Shown one piece after another: positions 1 to 12,500 of a DNA stretch of 64,000 nucleotides. The DNA lies in assembly GCF_020740795.1 (NCBI RefSeq), contig NC_067284.1, forward strand, positions 96,525,440 to 96,589,439. The letters run 5' to 3'. The position numbers were made by a program, and so were the translations under genes. This DNA is from Apus apus (lineage: Eukaryota; Chordata; Aves; Apodiformes; Apodidae). The number at the start of each line of letters is the position of its first letter. Position 1 is the first letter of the stretch. A model generated the notes under the pieces. That model was not told the DNA's origin, did no database searches, and saw nothing but the letters and a program-made list of their open reading frames with translations.

Positions 1-115
1 CCACCAGCTTTCCCACTGGTGAGCACCAGTTTATATCCATTTTTCTCGTTTTCTCTGTTTCTTCATCTTTCCTCCTGGTTCTCTTCTCATTATCCCCTTC
101 TCCACAATACTCTCT

Positions 116-117
<2 letters not shown>

Positions 118-148
<31 letters not shown>
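118..148 (+). repeat. Poly(T) run
   Basis: 31 consecutive T. It could be the A-tail of an antisense retrocopy, but no retrocopy body was recognised next to it. Confidence 0.9.
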
Positions 149-153
<5 letters not shown>

Positions 154-2757
154 GCTTCATTGTGATTTACATAGAGCACGTTTTCTTTCAGAAGCCTTTC
201 TCTCTTTAAAAAAGCAACACAGTGCAACTTTGCAAGCACCCTGCAAAAGCCTATTCCTGTTTACATTAGGGCAGAATAGGATCCAGAATGATCCTGTTGC
301 CAAGGATCATCCTATTACATTGCAGGTTCATGAGAATTTCTAATATAGACACCAAAAAGTCACAATACTAGCAAGTAATTTATTTGCTTTACATGCTTAT
401 CAATATTATCTGCAAATCAAGGAGCAAAGTGTAATAAATGCTGTGGAAGTGAGTGATCTATTTGATGTTTTCATAGCGTTGTGCCTGGAAAAATGGAAGT
501 TAGTGGGTGTTGTTCAGTGAAGTGTGCATTTTAAAGTTACCCACGGTGATGCCCATTGTCCTGTCCCTGAATTGCATGATGTCATCTTTCATTTAAGGCT
601 CTTAATGATGCCGAAGTCTGTCGGTGCACAGGGGAAAAGGCAGTGAGAAAGTTGTGAATCAGGTTTCTGTAAAGCCTTTGTGTTTAGGGTTTTGCTAGAT
701 AAAAGCTGACTCATGCAATATTTCTGGCGAAGGAGCTGTACAGACTAGTAAGAGCTTCTCATTTTACCTGAGTGCCCAATGAGGTAATTCGGGAACAGCT
801 GAAGGCAGAGCCTGCGCCTCTCCTCTGCTGCACAGGTAGGTCGTGGGTTGTTTGGAGAGGACTGAAAAATTAGAGAGGACTTGTTCGTCCTGGGTGTGAG
901 GAGCCAGACATTCTTCAGTGGTGAGATACTGTCGCAGAGGATTTTCCCTTGCAGTAATGTTCTCGGACATTAGTGTGCTTGGTTGTGACAGCAGCTATTC
1001 TGCCTTAAATATTGTGTGGGGAGGGGGACAGTAATTTGACAGACAGAGGGACGTTAGTTAGTGACTTTTTTCCCTCATAAGATTTCTAATAAATGGGATT
1101 TCTGTTGTTCAAAGTTCAGTTTCAGGAGTTGGCAAGAATATCGTTTGTGTCAGCTCAGGCGAGAGATCTAATCCTGAAAATGTTGCAGCTCTCTAATGAG
1201 TTTTTGTTCACAGAGGAGGTTAGTTTAAGAAATGATTGGTGTTCGTATGCAAAATTTAGTTATTACAGATCTGCTGACCTGCACTTGGACAATATTCAGA
1301 GAAGAGGATGTGGAGAGTGTATTTAAGATCATGTTGGGATTCTTGTAGTGAATGTATTTTAATCTTTCTCAGTCAGGCAGCTGTATAAGATTCATGTTTC
1401 TCAATTCCAGTGCTGCACTTGAATTTGATACTGAGTGTAGAAGTTGTTCTAAACAGTCTTGCTTAATTGTATCCACAGTATAAATACTTTACTTGAAATA
1501 TGAAATTATTTCAAGGAAAATACAGGAAAGGTTTATTGTAGTTTCATCACTTTCATGTAGCTGAACTTCCAGAGGATGTGAAGCCTGTAATTTCTGGCAA
1601 TGTTGATTTTGTAGATAACATGTGAGGTGCTCTTTTTCATGCCAGGAGAAAGACAACAATACTAATTGTGAATATAAATTGACTTGTGAGTTTTTACTCA
1701 TGCAGTATGTCTTAAGATGTCATTTGCAGTAAACAACTTGGAGGATTAAACATCTATATTTAGATAGGGATTGGGGATCTCTTTATTTAAATATGAAATT
1801 GACTTAAAGGACTTTATCACTCATTGTGTGCTAATAGTCTAGAGTAGCCAAAGCTGCAGAGATAATGGAAAACCATTTATCATTACTGTGAATATAGTTA
1901 CAGGAAGGAGGTATTTATTAAAGAAAAGTGATAAGTGTATGCATTTTCGGTGAGAACTTGCTTATGACTGCACCCTGAAAACATGAGATACACCAAAACA
2001 GTTGCTTTGTGTGTGCCTGCAGTGTTGTAACTAATACTGCAATTGCCTCTTGGGGTGAAATGCCCTTGCACCACTGCAGACTAGAGACACGTTGTTCTTT
2101 CTGGGGGGGTCTCTGGGGTTATGCCATGCCAGAGTGTGTGTGGTTCATTATCCTCCTTTCAGTGCAAGTGATTACTGTTATTCCTTAATTAAAGTATGCA
2201 AATAATTTTTTTTTTCTTTTTCTTTTTTTTTTTCCTCCCCACACTGAGTTAAATACTGTTATTCACAAGTCTCCAAAGTTCTCAATATTATTTTGGTTCA
2301 TCATTGAAAAAGTTCAGTAAACAAAAGAATTGCCTGACAAAAAAAGCAGTGAACCAGGCCAGCCATGGGTCAGCGTGTACAAGACTTGCTCAGAGGGTGT
2401 GATTCTTTGAGGGCCAGGGAGTACCTACAGTCACACACACACTATTTGGAGCCTGAGTTTTAGTGTGTGCACGTACCTCTGTGCTGCTGCTCACATTGCT
2501 GGCTGAGAGGGATGGGGCTTGTAAATCAGTCCCGCAGGCTGTGGGAAAAATGAACTTGCTTTTTATTTGTAAGCTTGTATCCACGACAGAAATTTGTCAG
2601 AGGTTACAGGATTTGCAAAGACATCAGATCAGTTAAGATAAATCGAGAGCAATCTTGGAGGAGGCCCGTTCCCCTCTCTCCTCCCTCTCATTAATTCCCC
2701 TTTGAGTTTTTCACCAGCAGTTAGGACAGACCTTAGGCAGCTGGTGCAAGAGCGAAG

Positions 2758-2789
2758 TTACTTTGCAGTTTTACTGCAAAGTAAAACTG
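2758..2789 (+). repeat. Two overlapping perfect hairpins
   Basis: TTACTTTGCAG (2758-2768) pairs with CTGCAAAGTAA (2774-2784) as an 11-bp stem and 5-nt loop; CAGTTTTAC (2766-2774) pairs with GTAAAACTG (2781-2789) as a 9-bp stem and 6-nt loop. They share bases, so only one can form at a time. Confidence 0.8.
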
Positions 2790-5700
2790 TAGCAGGGCTC
2801 TGAAAAGCCAAATGCTGACCTGGCCGAGAGGAAAAAGGGATGGGCACTGTGCTGTGGCAATGAGCTGGGTTCAGCTGCTGCATGTTCTAATGGACTGGTA
2901 ACTGCAGAAATAATCTAAAAATCCTGTTCCTGATGTCAGCAGTGGCAGTAATGCTGCCTAGTCTCAGAGGGGTTTCTGAAGATAAATTTGTGGAGCCTTG
3001 GAAGATTTCAAGATCCTGTGCTATTGGGAAGGGCTATGGGCTTGTAACAGCTACCTGTAGCTGAGGCAGAAATTGCGGGCTGGGCAGAGCCAGGCTTGTC
3101 CCCAGGCTCTGACTTCCACGGGCAGGGCGCAAAGTGTTTGGGACAGGACTTGCCAGCTGAGGAAAGGCAGCTGCTTCCTGGTTTTGTACCATGCTGAAGT
3201 CCCCAGTCCCGTGGGTCCTGCCTTTCTTCTGGGTTCACCAGCTGTGGATCTGCAGGAGCACAGGGCTTTGGTGCCATCTGCATGGACCCTGAGAAACACA
3301 TTTCGCTGCCCATTTTACCTAATGGGCAAAATCGTAGCAAAAACACTCCACAGAGAAGCCAGATGACCAAGTTACATGTAGCTGGGAGAGGAGAGAGAAT
3401 GAAGTAAAAAGGGGTCAGGATGAGGCTTTATGGACAAAACAGACTAAGATTTTAAATTACACCAAGCAAGCTATTTGCTACTTGACGTAGAAACATACAG
3501 GAATACTAATTTATATTAAAAATGGAGAAACTTGAGTCAACCATGTTGCACGCAAACAATTAGCCATGCCTAACAGGTGCCTGGGGTTCACCAAGGTCAT
3601 GGGGATTACAAGTGTTAAAGAGCAAGCCCATTTTAACTTCTACGACTAATCCTTGTTGTTTTTTAATAAGCAGTGACGTTGTAATTAAATGAGAAAATAA
3701 GAGGTTTTATTTATTTCAGTATTTTAGGACATGTTAAGATCTAGTGCTTCTGGCTACAAGTATGTCTTCTGAAAAACTACTTTTAACATTCACTCTGACC
3801 CCAGTTTTGTTGATCTGAATTGGTTTTTGTTTGTTTTTTATATTAATGAGCCTGACAGTGTTTGTGAAGCAAATATTACATATTAATGCCTTCAAGTTAT
3901 CTGAGAGGCAGACACATATCAGTGAAATAGGAAGAAAGGAGCACGGGGCAGTGGAATGTCACAGGAACCCTTTAGTTCCCCCCCTAAAAGTGGCTAATCA
4001 GGTGTTTCTATGTAATGTAGTTTTAGTGTAATACCTTGGATTAAGTTTTCGGAAGGGTATCCCTGTTATCTTGTTTATCCTGTGCATTTTTCAAGGGAGT
4101 TTACATCTGCACAGCAACATTGTGCTTCCTAACTGAACATGAAAAATGATCCAAAGCTGATAAAAATACATTCTTCCTTATCAGAAATGCATACTTTCTT
4201 ATCACAAGCAATAGGAAGGCAAACATCTTTGTCCATACCCATTTAAAACATGAGAGCTTCACTGCATTCTTCTTTCAAAAATATTTTCCTGATTTATTGC
4301 TTTATGTTTTATTTTGGTGTTTGTAGTCAATGCGGTGTATTCAAGAACGGTAAGAAAACACACTTCTATGCTACAAAGTCAGAAGAACCTGGCACAAATA
4401 AAGGCAATGGATTTTCAGATTTCAAAATAAAACTGGGGCTACAGACATACCAAATTAGGTTTTTAATCTAATGGCCAATTTCTGACCCATGTAATGAGCA
4501 AATTACTCTGTGTTAATTCCATGTGTTACTTTGAAGGCAATACTTATCCTTTACAGAAAGCTAATGCCATCATCACTGAAATGGCAGCATTAATTGCTCA
4601 TGTACACATAAAATGTGTATTCAAGATAGACCAAGTCAAACATTCTTCTCTGGGCTTTTTGTTTGTTTGTTTGCTTTGGATTGTTTTTGGTTGGGTTTTT
4701 TAATACATATTCCTAAATAAATAGTAATACTTTATTTTGAAAAATGAGAGAGTGGCTTTCTGCTTGGGATGAACTTCTTCCCCCATGCCCCCCACCCCCT
4801 GTCCCAGACCAGCTGCAGCAGGAGTGGTGGGTGTGCAGGAGGTTTCTGTTTGTAATTGCACAGCAAGGCTGCTTCCGTTTGAGAAGGGCCACCTTAAAGG
4901 TTGGGCGGGTTTCATTTGCAGTTTACTGGCTTTATGATTTCTTTACTGAAACTGCTGTCTAGAGCTGTAATTGCTGGTATGAGTTTTGAAAAATGATGTT
5001 TTCACTGGAGTAAAATAAGAACTAAACTACCACTGTGTTGGTAGTTCCAGTGTTGCTTTTTTTCCTCAATCATCAAACATTTCCCTTTTTCACAGCACAG
5101 ATATTCTGAAATTCTTTGAGTTTGAGGCAAGAATTTTGGGGTGGATGCTTCTTACTGAAAGGAAACTAGGTATTGTATTTACCTGCAGCTGCTTTTGCAG
5201 ATTTTCTTGGTGCATTACCTACAACTTGGCCAGAGAGAAATCTGCATTGCATCATGGACAGTGTCCTGCAGAGCATTTAGGCAATAAAAATAAAGTAGAA
5301 TTGAAATGTCGACAGGAAGACAGACATCTTATTTTGTTGTTGCACTGATTTGAAAAAACAGCTTTGGGTCAGTTCAGCAGGGGCTATAATTCTGGCTTGA
5401 GCTGAAGAGGTTTAGAATGACGTTTTCCCAGTAGAAAACTGAATTACTTGGCAGCACTCTTTCCTGCGGGAGCTCTTTTTTTTCAGAAGCTACATTATTT
5501 TCACTGGGAAATCATTCCGGTTTTAGTGTTTTTGTACAAGCCACAGAGCTGGTAATTGATAACTGCTCTTAGTTTTTGTTTGACTGTTGGCCTTACAGTA
5601 TTCAAAATGAACGATACTGTCTGGTATCACTGTGTGATTCTTGAGATTTGCAAATGCCCCAAACCAGGGTCAGTGCTTGGAGACAGCAGGGACTGCTCCT

Positions 5701-6058
5701 GACAGCATTTTTTTAACCTTAGGAAGAATCTGACTCTTATTTCTCTCCTGTGCTGAGCCTGGGCACTGCAAACACCAACACTAGATGCAAAACACTGGCA
5801 CAAGGGTGTGCCAGACACATGTATATGAGCAGGAGGCATATGGTGCCTGTGTAGTAGCGCCCTGTGGGGGATCCCCACCACCTGAAAAGCATTAAGAAAA
5901 GGTCTTAGTGACCCCCAAATCATGTTGTTCTGGTTGTCTGTTAGTTAAAATAGAGTTGTGGCAGTTTTGTATGCAAAAAGCTTTGCAAGTATGTGTTGTC
6001 AGCTTTTGTGTTACATGGAGCAGCAATAGTAAATCCACTTCTTCTGTTTATTTTATAG

Positions 6059-6097
6059 ATGATTTCCACTTACCCCTTGATGTCTTACCAGCTGTGA
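6059..6097 (+). promoter_or_regulatory. 12-codon upstream ORF in the PLEKHG1 leader
   Basis: An ATG occupies the first three bases of the exon after the acceptor at 6058. It reads 12 codons, with a second in-frame ATG at codon 8, and stops at TGA 6095-6097, 80 nt before the main start. Its Kozak context depends on the unseen upstream exon. Such short uORFs usually lower or condition main-ORF translation; here that is inference. Confidence 0.45.
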
Positions 6098-6177
6098 CAG
6101 AGGCCCTTGACTCCAAGACGAAAGGGGAAGATTTGCACAAGGAGAGCAGACCTTTCTGCTACTGTGAAAAAAAAACC
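6059..6177 (+). other. PLEKHG1: PLEKHG1 5'UTR part of the first coding exon
   Basis: The acceptor is TTTTATAG ending at 6058. The exon then runs 119 nt to the start codon at 6178, which sits in a strong Kozak context (ACCATGG, A at -3, G at +4) just after an A-run. The exon opens with an ATG at 6059 in another frame, making a 12-codon uORF ending at 6097. The main frame has no stop upstream within this exon. The exon start is inferred from the acceptor only. Confidence 0.7.
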
Positions 6178-6597
6178 ATGGACCTGTCAGACAGTGACCG
6201 TCCTGTCAGCTTTAGCTCCACTTCCTCCTCTGCTTCCTCCAGGGACAGCCACTGCTCCTTTGGAAGCCGAATGACCTTAGTTTCAAACAGCCACTTGGGC
6301 TTGTTCAACCAGGATAAAGAAACGGGTGCTATCAAGCTAGAACTGGTCCCAGCCAGGCGATTTTCCAGCAACAAGCCACGCAAAAACTCCCCTGCAGAGC
6401 AAGAGGATCCTGAGGAAAGCCTTGAAAAAAGGCTAAGCATGCCAAGGAAAGCAGAACCAAAAGGAGCAAGCAAAAACTGTGCAATGTCTATTGCCACAGA
6501 GCCCACCAGTCCCAAGCTCCTCTATGTAGACAGAGTTGTCCAAGAGATTCTGGAGACAGAGAGGATGTACGTGCAGGATCTAAAAAGCATTGTGAAG
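6178..6597 (+). CDS. PLEKHG1: PLEKHG1 coding exon 1 (residues 1-140)
   Basis: 420 nt, from the strong-context ATG to donor AAG|GTAGGA; phase 0 at the 3' end. It encodes a Ser-rich N-terminus and, from about residue 117 ([19 protein letters not shown]), the first helix of the DH domain (conserved region 1). The N-terminal region includes basic and Pro/Ser-rich stretches without a recognised domain. Confidence 0.95.
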
Positions 6598-9500
6598 GTA
6601 GGAGTCTTGGTTAGGATGGTGTTAACTGTCCCATAATGCTGTTTTTTATAGTGTTTGATTTCACAGCAAGACAGATGGCACTGACAATGGAATTGGCATT
6701 TGCTGTTACATTAGTGTAACATCATTGTTCCATGTGTTTCAAGTTTTTATCTGATTAGATAAGTCTAAGCTGTTACTATGTGTTCATGAAGAAGTAACAG
6801 AAAAAAAAACAACATTCTACAGTTGGCAGCAGTGGAGAATGAAGAGGGGTAAGCTCTTTGCAGTAATGTTTATTTACAAAACCAAGTACAATGCCCTGTT
6901 TCCTAGAATGGATAGCATGAAGCAAACAGCAGAAGGTTGTTTGCTCCTTTAAATGCTTTGTCTGATGGGTCTCACTGATTATTTCGCCCTCACCAGATCC
7001 TGGTCTTGCAAGTTCTTTCCTGACTTTTTCTCCTTTTCACGCAGCTCACAGCTTCAGTCTGTTAACAACAGGTACTTGGCCCATAGTATGGAATATGGCA
7101 TGTGTATTTGCTGGAAAACCCTATTGTTTGGCTGTTATATGAAGGAATTATGTTTTCTTTAGTACTAATTCTGGATGAGGGGTGCTAATAAGTAAGTATG
7201 GCATTTATTAGCAGCCGTGAAGTTTTTGTCCAATCCCCATCTCAACCGATGAATAGTAGCTTTCATTTCCCCTTTCTAGTACAGGGAAGAATGTGGATGA
7301 GGCCTTTTGTAAACTTTTCTGCTCACTTCATGTACTTGTGACTGTGGCATGATGTTCTTTTGTGTTTTCAAAGGTGACAATTAAGTTCCTTGGATATTGA
7401 TTGAAGTCTATATACTTAACCTATGTGTGTATGACTACTTGTAAAGGAACATTTCTTAGAAAGTGCATGTTTCATGCACTGTTTATAGGATATATAGCTT
7501 TAGGTAGCTGTATGAGGTTGTATGCACAAGGACATACCAGTCAGCTGGAGACACTCTACCCCCTTGCAGTTCCAGGCTGTTTGGTCCCCGAAGCAATGAG
7601 CAGGAAAAAACAGTAAGGCTTTGATAACACAAATGCAAATCATAATTAAGCACCCCCAACCCCCAGCATTCTCACAAAGAATGCCTTTTCTGCAAGACTT
7701 CATTAGTTTCTGTAGCTACTGCTATTTCTCTATATGTGCCCATTGCCTTAGTTTCGTTTCAGAGTGCTTAAGGTTGTCATATGCTGCAGAAACGAGCCAT
7801 CTTCTGTGTGCAGACACTGTTCCCTAGGCATGACCTCCATGGATTTGGAAACTGTAGCTCATCCTCCTATGCAGTAAACCATCCAATTTGAGAAACTGAA
7901 AAATGTCATTAAAAATTTGAAACAGGTTTTCCATTTACAAGTAGGAAGGCCAAAAAATGCTTGATAGAAATAGTTTAGGCATGACTACAGTAGATGTAGA
8001 GTAACTGTGGCAAATGTTCTTGAAGTTCTGAAAGAACTGGAGGAATTTACCTGTAAAACACCCAAGCATATTTCCTACAGCAACTAACAAATCATGGATC
8101 TTGGAAGCTTTGTGTGGCACTAGACAGGCTTTTTGAGAGATGGAGTGGTTGCCAGTGGGGCTTTTCTTATGTAGGTGCTGAAGATCTGAGGGCTTCTATG
8201 GAGCTCCTTCCCAAATGGTGGGGAACCAGCTACTTCAGGCTGTGCATGTTCATGCTTGGTCTAAGGGGAGGGAGGTGTGGCTGGAAAGATGTTACAGAGG
8301 AGGCCATGTTACATGTTTCTCGGGATTCTGTTCTCCATAACTTACTTTAGCAATGCTGCAGTGATTTACCTAACCAAGTGTGGTGGTTGTGAGAAGGATG
8401 GGAAGACTCCACAGACATCTGCAGAAGTATCACAGCCTTAAAGGACCTGATTATCCTGATCCCTATGACTTGAGGCAATTTAGTTTGGCAGCGAGCTGAC
8501 TGGTGCTGAGCCAAGCTAAGATGAAGGGAAGCAGCTTGATGTGTCTTATTTTCCAGATAAACATGGGTAAAATTTTGGCAGCTGGTTAGGAAATGGGATG
8601 AGAATGGGAAAAGGGGAGCTGGGAAAGGGTCAAAGGACAATGGCTGCTCAAGAAGTGTGTGGGAACTGAAGGGATACATGGAGGTCAAAGCTGGTGGAGA
8701 AAAGCATAAGCAAATGACCCAGGGCTAAGTGAAGAGAGAAAATTGCTAGAGGGAAAACAATATGAGGAAATGAGAGAAAACCCAGGAAGTTGAGAGTTGA
8801 AGGGAGTATGAAAATGGTTTGAAATGGAGCTCTCTAGCGAGTTTTGCAGCTGACTGCAGTGCAGCAGCTTATGTACAGAGATTAAAAATAGTAAGTTGTG
8901 GTGTTTTGTTTTTTTGTCTTGGGGTGGAGTTTTTTTGGCAGGGGAAGGAAGGGAGGAAGAGAAGCAGGGCAACCCAGGTGCAAAGAGCTAAAGGCTGAAG
9001 AGATGTCAGACTGAGGATGGGATAGGAACAAAAAGGAAGAAATGAAAAGGTACTACTTTAGTCATCCTCTACTCCCAGCTGTGAACTGTCTGTACAGATC
9101 TAGTTTAGCACTTTTTGTCCCCTGGTAGTGGGGATTTGCTGATGCTATCTTCTCTGTAGATAATGGAAACATACTTTAAAAGACCGTGTTCTTACTGTTT
9201 TTTCCAGCACTTGGAAACAGGTTCTAGAGCTAGAATTTAAAAGGTGTCAAAACTCGCATCCATTAATCCACCCTCTAAGTATCTGGTGTAAAGCAAAGCA
9301 TATTTATTAGTGATGTACAATCAAGCTTTTTTGGGGTATTGGTTGGTTTTAAGGGGGAATTTTCATATTTTTTTGGGGGGGGGCTCTTGGGGTTTGTGCT
9401 GGTTTATTAGGATGAGTGAGAGAAGACCATTCAGGCACTATTTTGCTCCCTTTTCCCCAGGATATGCTTTAGAAACAACTGTTTTTCCAGCCAGTACAGT

Positions 9501-12500
9501 CATTTTGTCCATGACCTGAAAGAACAGTTGCATTATGATTGTTTTGAGGCACACTGCTGTGATTCTTGCACAAGCAGGCATTATAGAAAAGATAGAATGA
9601 GCTTTTCCATTGGTATCTTTTATCATGTGATTGGTTCAGTATAATTGAATTTTTTTAATTACTGCAGCTTGAAGTGTGCTTTGGGCAAGTTTGTGATGGG
9701 TACCTCTGCTTCCTGCTTGTATCATGCTGACAGGTGTACTGGCTAGGGCAGAACCTCCAGCCCTTCTCTTTTTCAGGAACCAGCCTGGCTTTCTCAAGTA
9801 GTAATTTAGTTAGAATACGCAAAAGCTTCAATTAGAGTAACTAAAGTTACTTCTTTTTTTCCTGAGTGAGATGCTGTCCCTGAGTTTATTTAGAAAAATG
9901 TGTTTGGCTCTTGTGGTTCTTAGGAGTCAGAAGCCCTTATTTATAATCTGTACAAATACCTGCAACTGTAGAAAAAGATATCCACTTTTGTGTTTTACCT
10001 TTTCAAAATGAAGGAGTAATGCAAATGCACTGTTGTAGTGCATGTGTCTGTCCCGTTACATTAAATAAACTCTCTTAGTGATATCAGCCCATTGAGAACA
10101 TCTAGATCCCCACTGCATGAACCTCAGCTATTTGATATAAGAAATTCTATCAGTATTAGTAAAAAGTCATCCACATCTATACAGTAGCTAGAGGGGAGTG
10201 AAGCATGTGTTGTCAGAGCATTTCACAAATACTTGATACAAATGGCGGTTCAAGTTCAGGAATCTTGAACTCCATCTAAAATCTGGGAGACTGCTTTAAT
10301 GTGAATGAGTTTCTCCACCCTTTCACTGTAAATATGGCATTTTTAAAACCATTCTTACTGGATTAGTTCAAGTCTGTCCCTTATCTTGTCTCCACATCTT
10401 TTGTCCTTTGACCCTTTTTTACGACTCTTCATTCAAGCCTTTTTACTTTGAAAGTCCCATTCTCCTCTGCACAATCTTCTGCCAAGGGTCTCCCCACCAA
10501 TCTGTCTTAAGTCTTCTCTCAGTAAATCCCATCCTCATCCCCTGTCAGTCCATATTGTCTCATTTCCTCATGTGATTTATCACTGCAGTTTTTCTGTTTC
10601 CCATGTTCCTGGTGTCTGCTGACTCAAGATCTCTCTCCACAATTCTCTTGGCGAGTCTGAAGACACTTAAATAACTTGTCTTTTTGCCTGGTCTGTTGTA
10701 GTTCTCCCTCTATACCTCAGCTTTCTGTCCAGTCTTTCTTTTCGTCTGACGGTGTTTTCATCACCATTCCTAATTTTTCTGCCCTCATGTTCTTCTAACA
10801 TCCAGTCTCCAACTTCTGGTCTCCATCAGGCTTTGTTCCTGTTTTCCCTTTCCCATCTTTCTGTAGGACTCCTTTGTGTTTCCTCTACTCTGCAACTACA
10901 CAGAACTCTTCTCCACGTTGCATAAGGTTTGTAGAGGTTCACAATACACAGGAGCAATCTTTCCCCTGCTCTTGCTTCAGAGGAGCAGATCTAAACCAGA
11001 TATGACTGGCAGCACCTGAGAATGGCAATTGTGGGTTAAGACCTTGTGAAGTCTGAGCTGAAACATGCAGAAGACCATTTCTAAAAGTTCCTACTGGGAA
11101 TATGTGAATTTGAGGGGTTTCTTCCCCTTCCCTCTCCTTCACACCCACCTTCCCCCCAGATGGTGAAATATGTGGAGATTTGGACAAAGGCAGTGAAAAG
11201 GATACTCTCAGAAACAAAGTCTCCATTATGCTTTAGTCTACTATTGCTGCTCATTGAGATAAGAGGGTATGGTTCATGTCCCTGCTAGTCAGCCTAGGGG
11301 TACTTGTCTTCTCAGGGGAAAGGTCAGCAAAACTTTTCAACAAGAGTAAAGTAAAAAAAGGACATTTTTCTCTAAAAGGCCTGGGGGAATGCTTTTGCTG
11401 AAATGTCCTAAAACAGCTCAGCAAGGAGGCATGTTTCTGGCATGGAAAACTTCATCCAAGGTAGCTAAATCTGTTGAGATGATATACCCCTTGAGGGCAT
11501 GGGGAGAAACCATGTAAGGGGAAATACTGGACATTTTCAGTAGATACGTGTTGTGGCACCAACGATTAAGGGAAGCCCTTCTGAGAGTAAGTCAGTATCA
11601 AAGTTTTATTCTTCCCAGTTCACTGCCTTCTAGTGCTGAGGTTAGAGGTTTCTTTCTACTTTTTAGGCAATTAGTTAAAAAGATAACTCTGAACACTGCA
11701 TGTGTGCATTGTCACTTCTTTCAGTGTGTTAGTAAAGTGTCGCTGCTTGTGCACCGGGTTTTCAGGTAGTGTAACTCTTAAGAGAAAGTTAGTTCCTCCT
11801 AGATTCAAAAGGTCTGAATCGCAATACAGCTAAGTCATCCCAGAATGTTTGTTCCCACATTACACTTAATTTCCATTTGCAGACCCTTTTTCTATGGCTA
11901 CTAACCAACATGCCTGAGGAAGGTACCTTTGGATTGCTGACTAAGTTGCATGTAAAGATGCTATTTTGCAAGGGTACCGCTTTTTCACGGTACAGAATTC
12001 CAGCGTTCACTAAAAATAAATGGTTTGATTTATCAGGGCTGCCCTTTGTGAGCATTTTATAGATAAAAATTTCACAGGGTGCTTCAATGGAAAGTGTACT
12101 GAGTGTTGTTGAGAAGATAACTGTGATATGAGAAGAGGATGTACCTGTCCCTCCTGTATAAGAATCCTGAATTATTTGCAAATGATGAAATCACCAGACC
12201 ATTAAGATGGCATTCTTCTGAGTTTTTTGATCACTTTTATTTCCCTAAGTATAGGGAGCAGTGATGTGTAGTCCCACAATTAGTATTTTTGTTCAGTGCA
12301 TTAAGGCCAGAAGGAGCAATGCCTCAGCTTCATGTATAGGCACTTCAGGTTTGCAAGTCTAGTCTATCTGACAAAGTTTGCTGACATACTTGATTTATTT
12401 GTCTTAAATTTTCAGCACAAAAGAGAGAACTCAGGTGATGAGTGTGTGATTTTTAGGCAGTTTACTTTTAATTTTGTTATTAACTGTGTGATGATTTAGA

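Larger units (their letters stand above)
1..6058 (+). other. Intronic sequence upstream of the first PLEKHG1 coding exon
   Basis: No exon, CpG island or recognisable repeat family is seen. It holds a run of 31 T at 118-148, a T/C-rich tract at about 2206-2233, and a pair of overlapping perfect hairpins at 2758-2789. Inferred to be intron because coding exon 1 opens with an acceptor; an unrecognised non-coding exon cannot be excluded. Confidence 0.6.

Noticed and set aside
2758..2789. Hairpin as a microRNA precursor
   Set aside because: Stems of 9-11 bp are far shorter than the 25-30 bp of a pri-miRNA.
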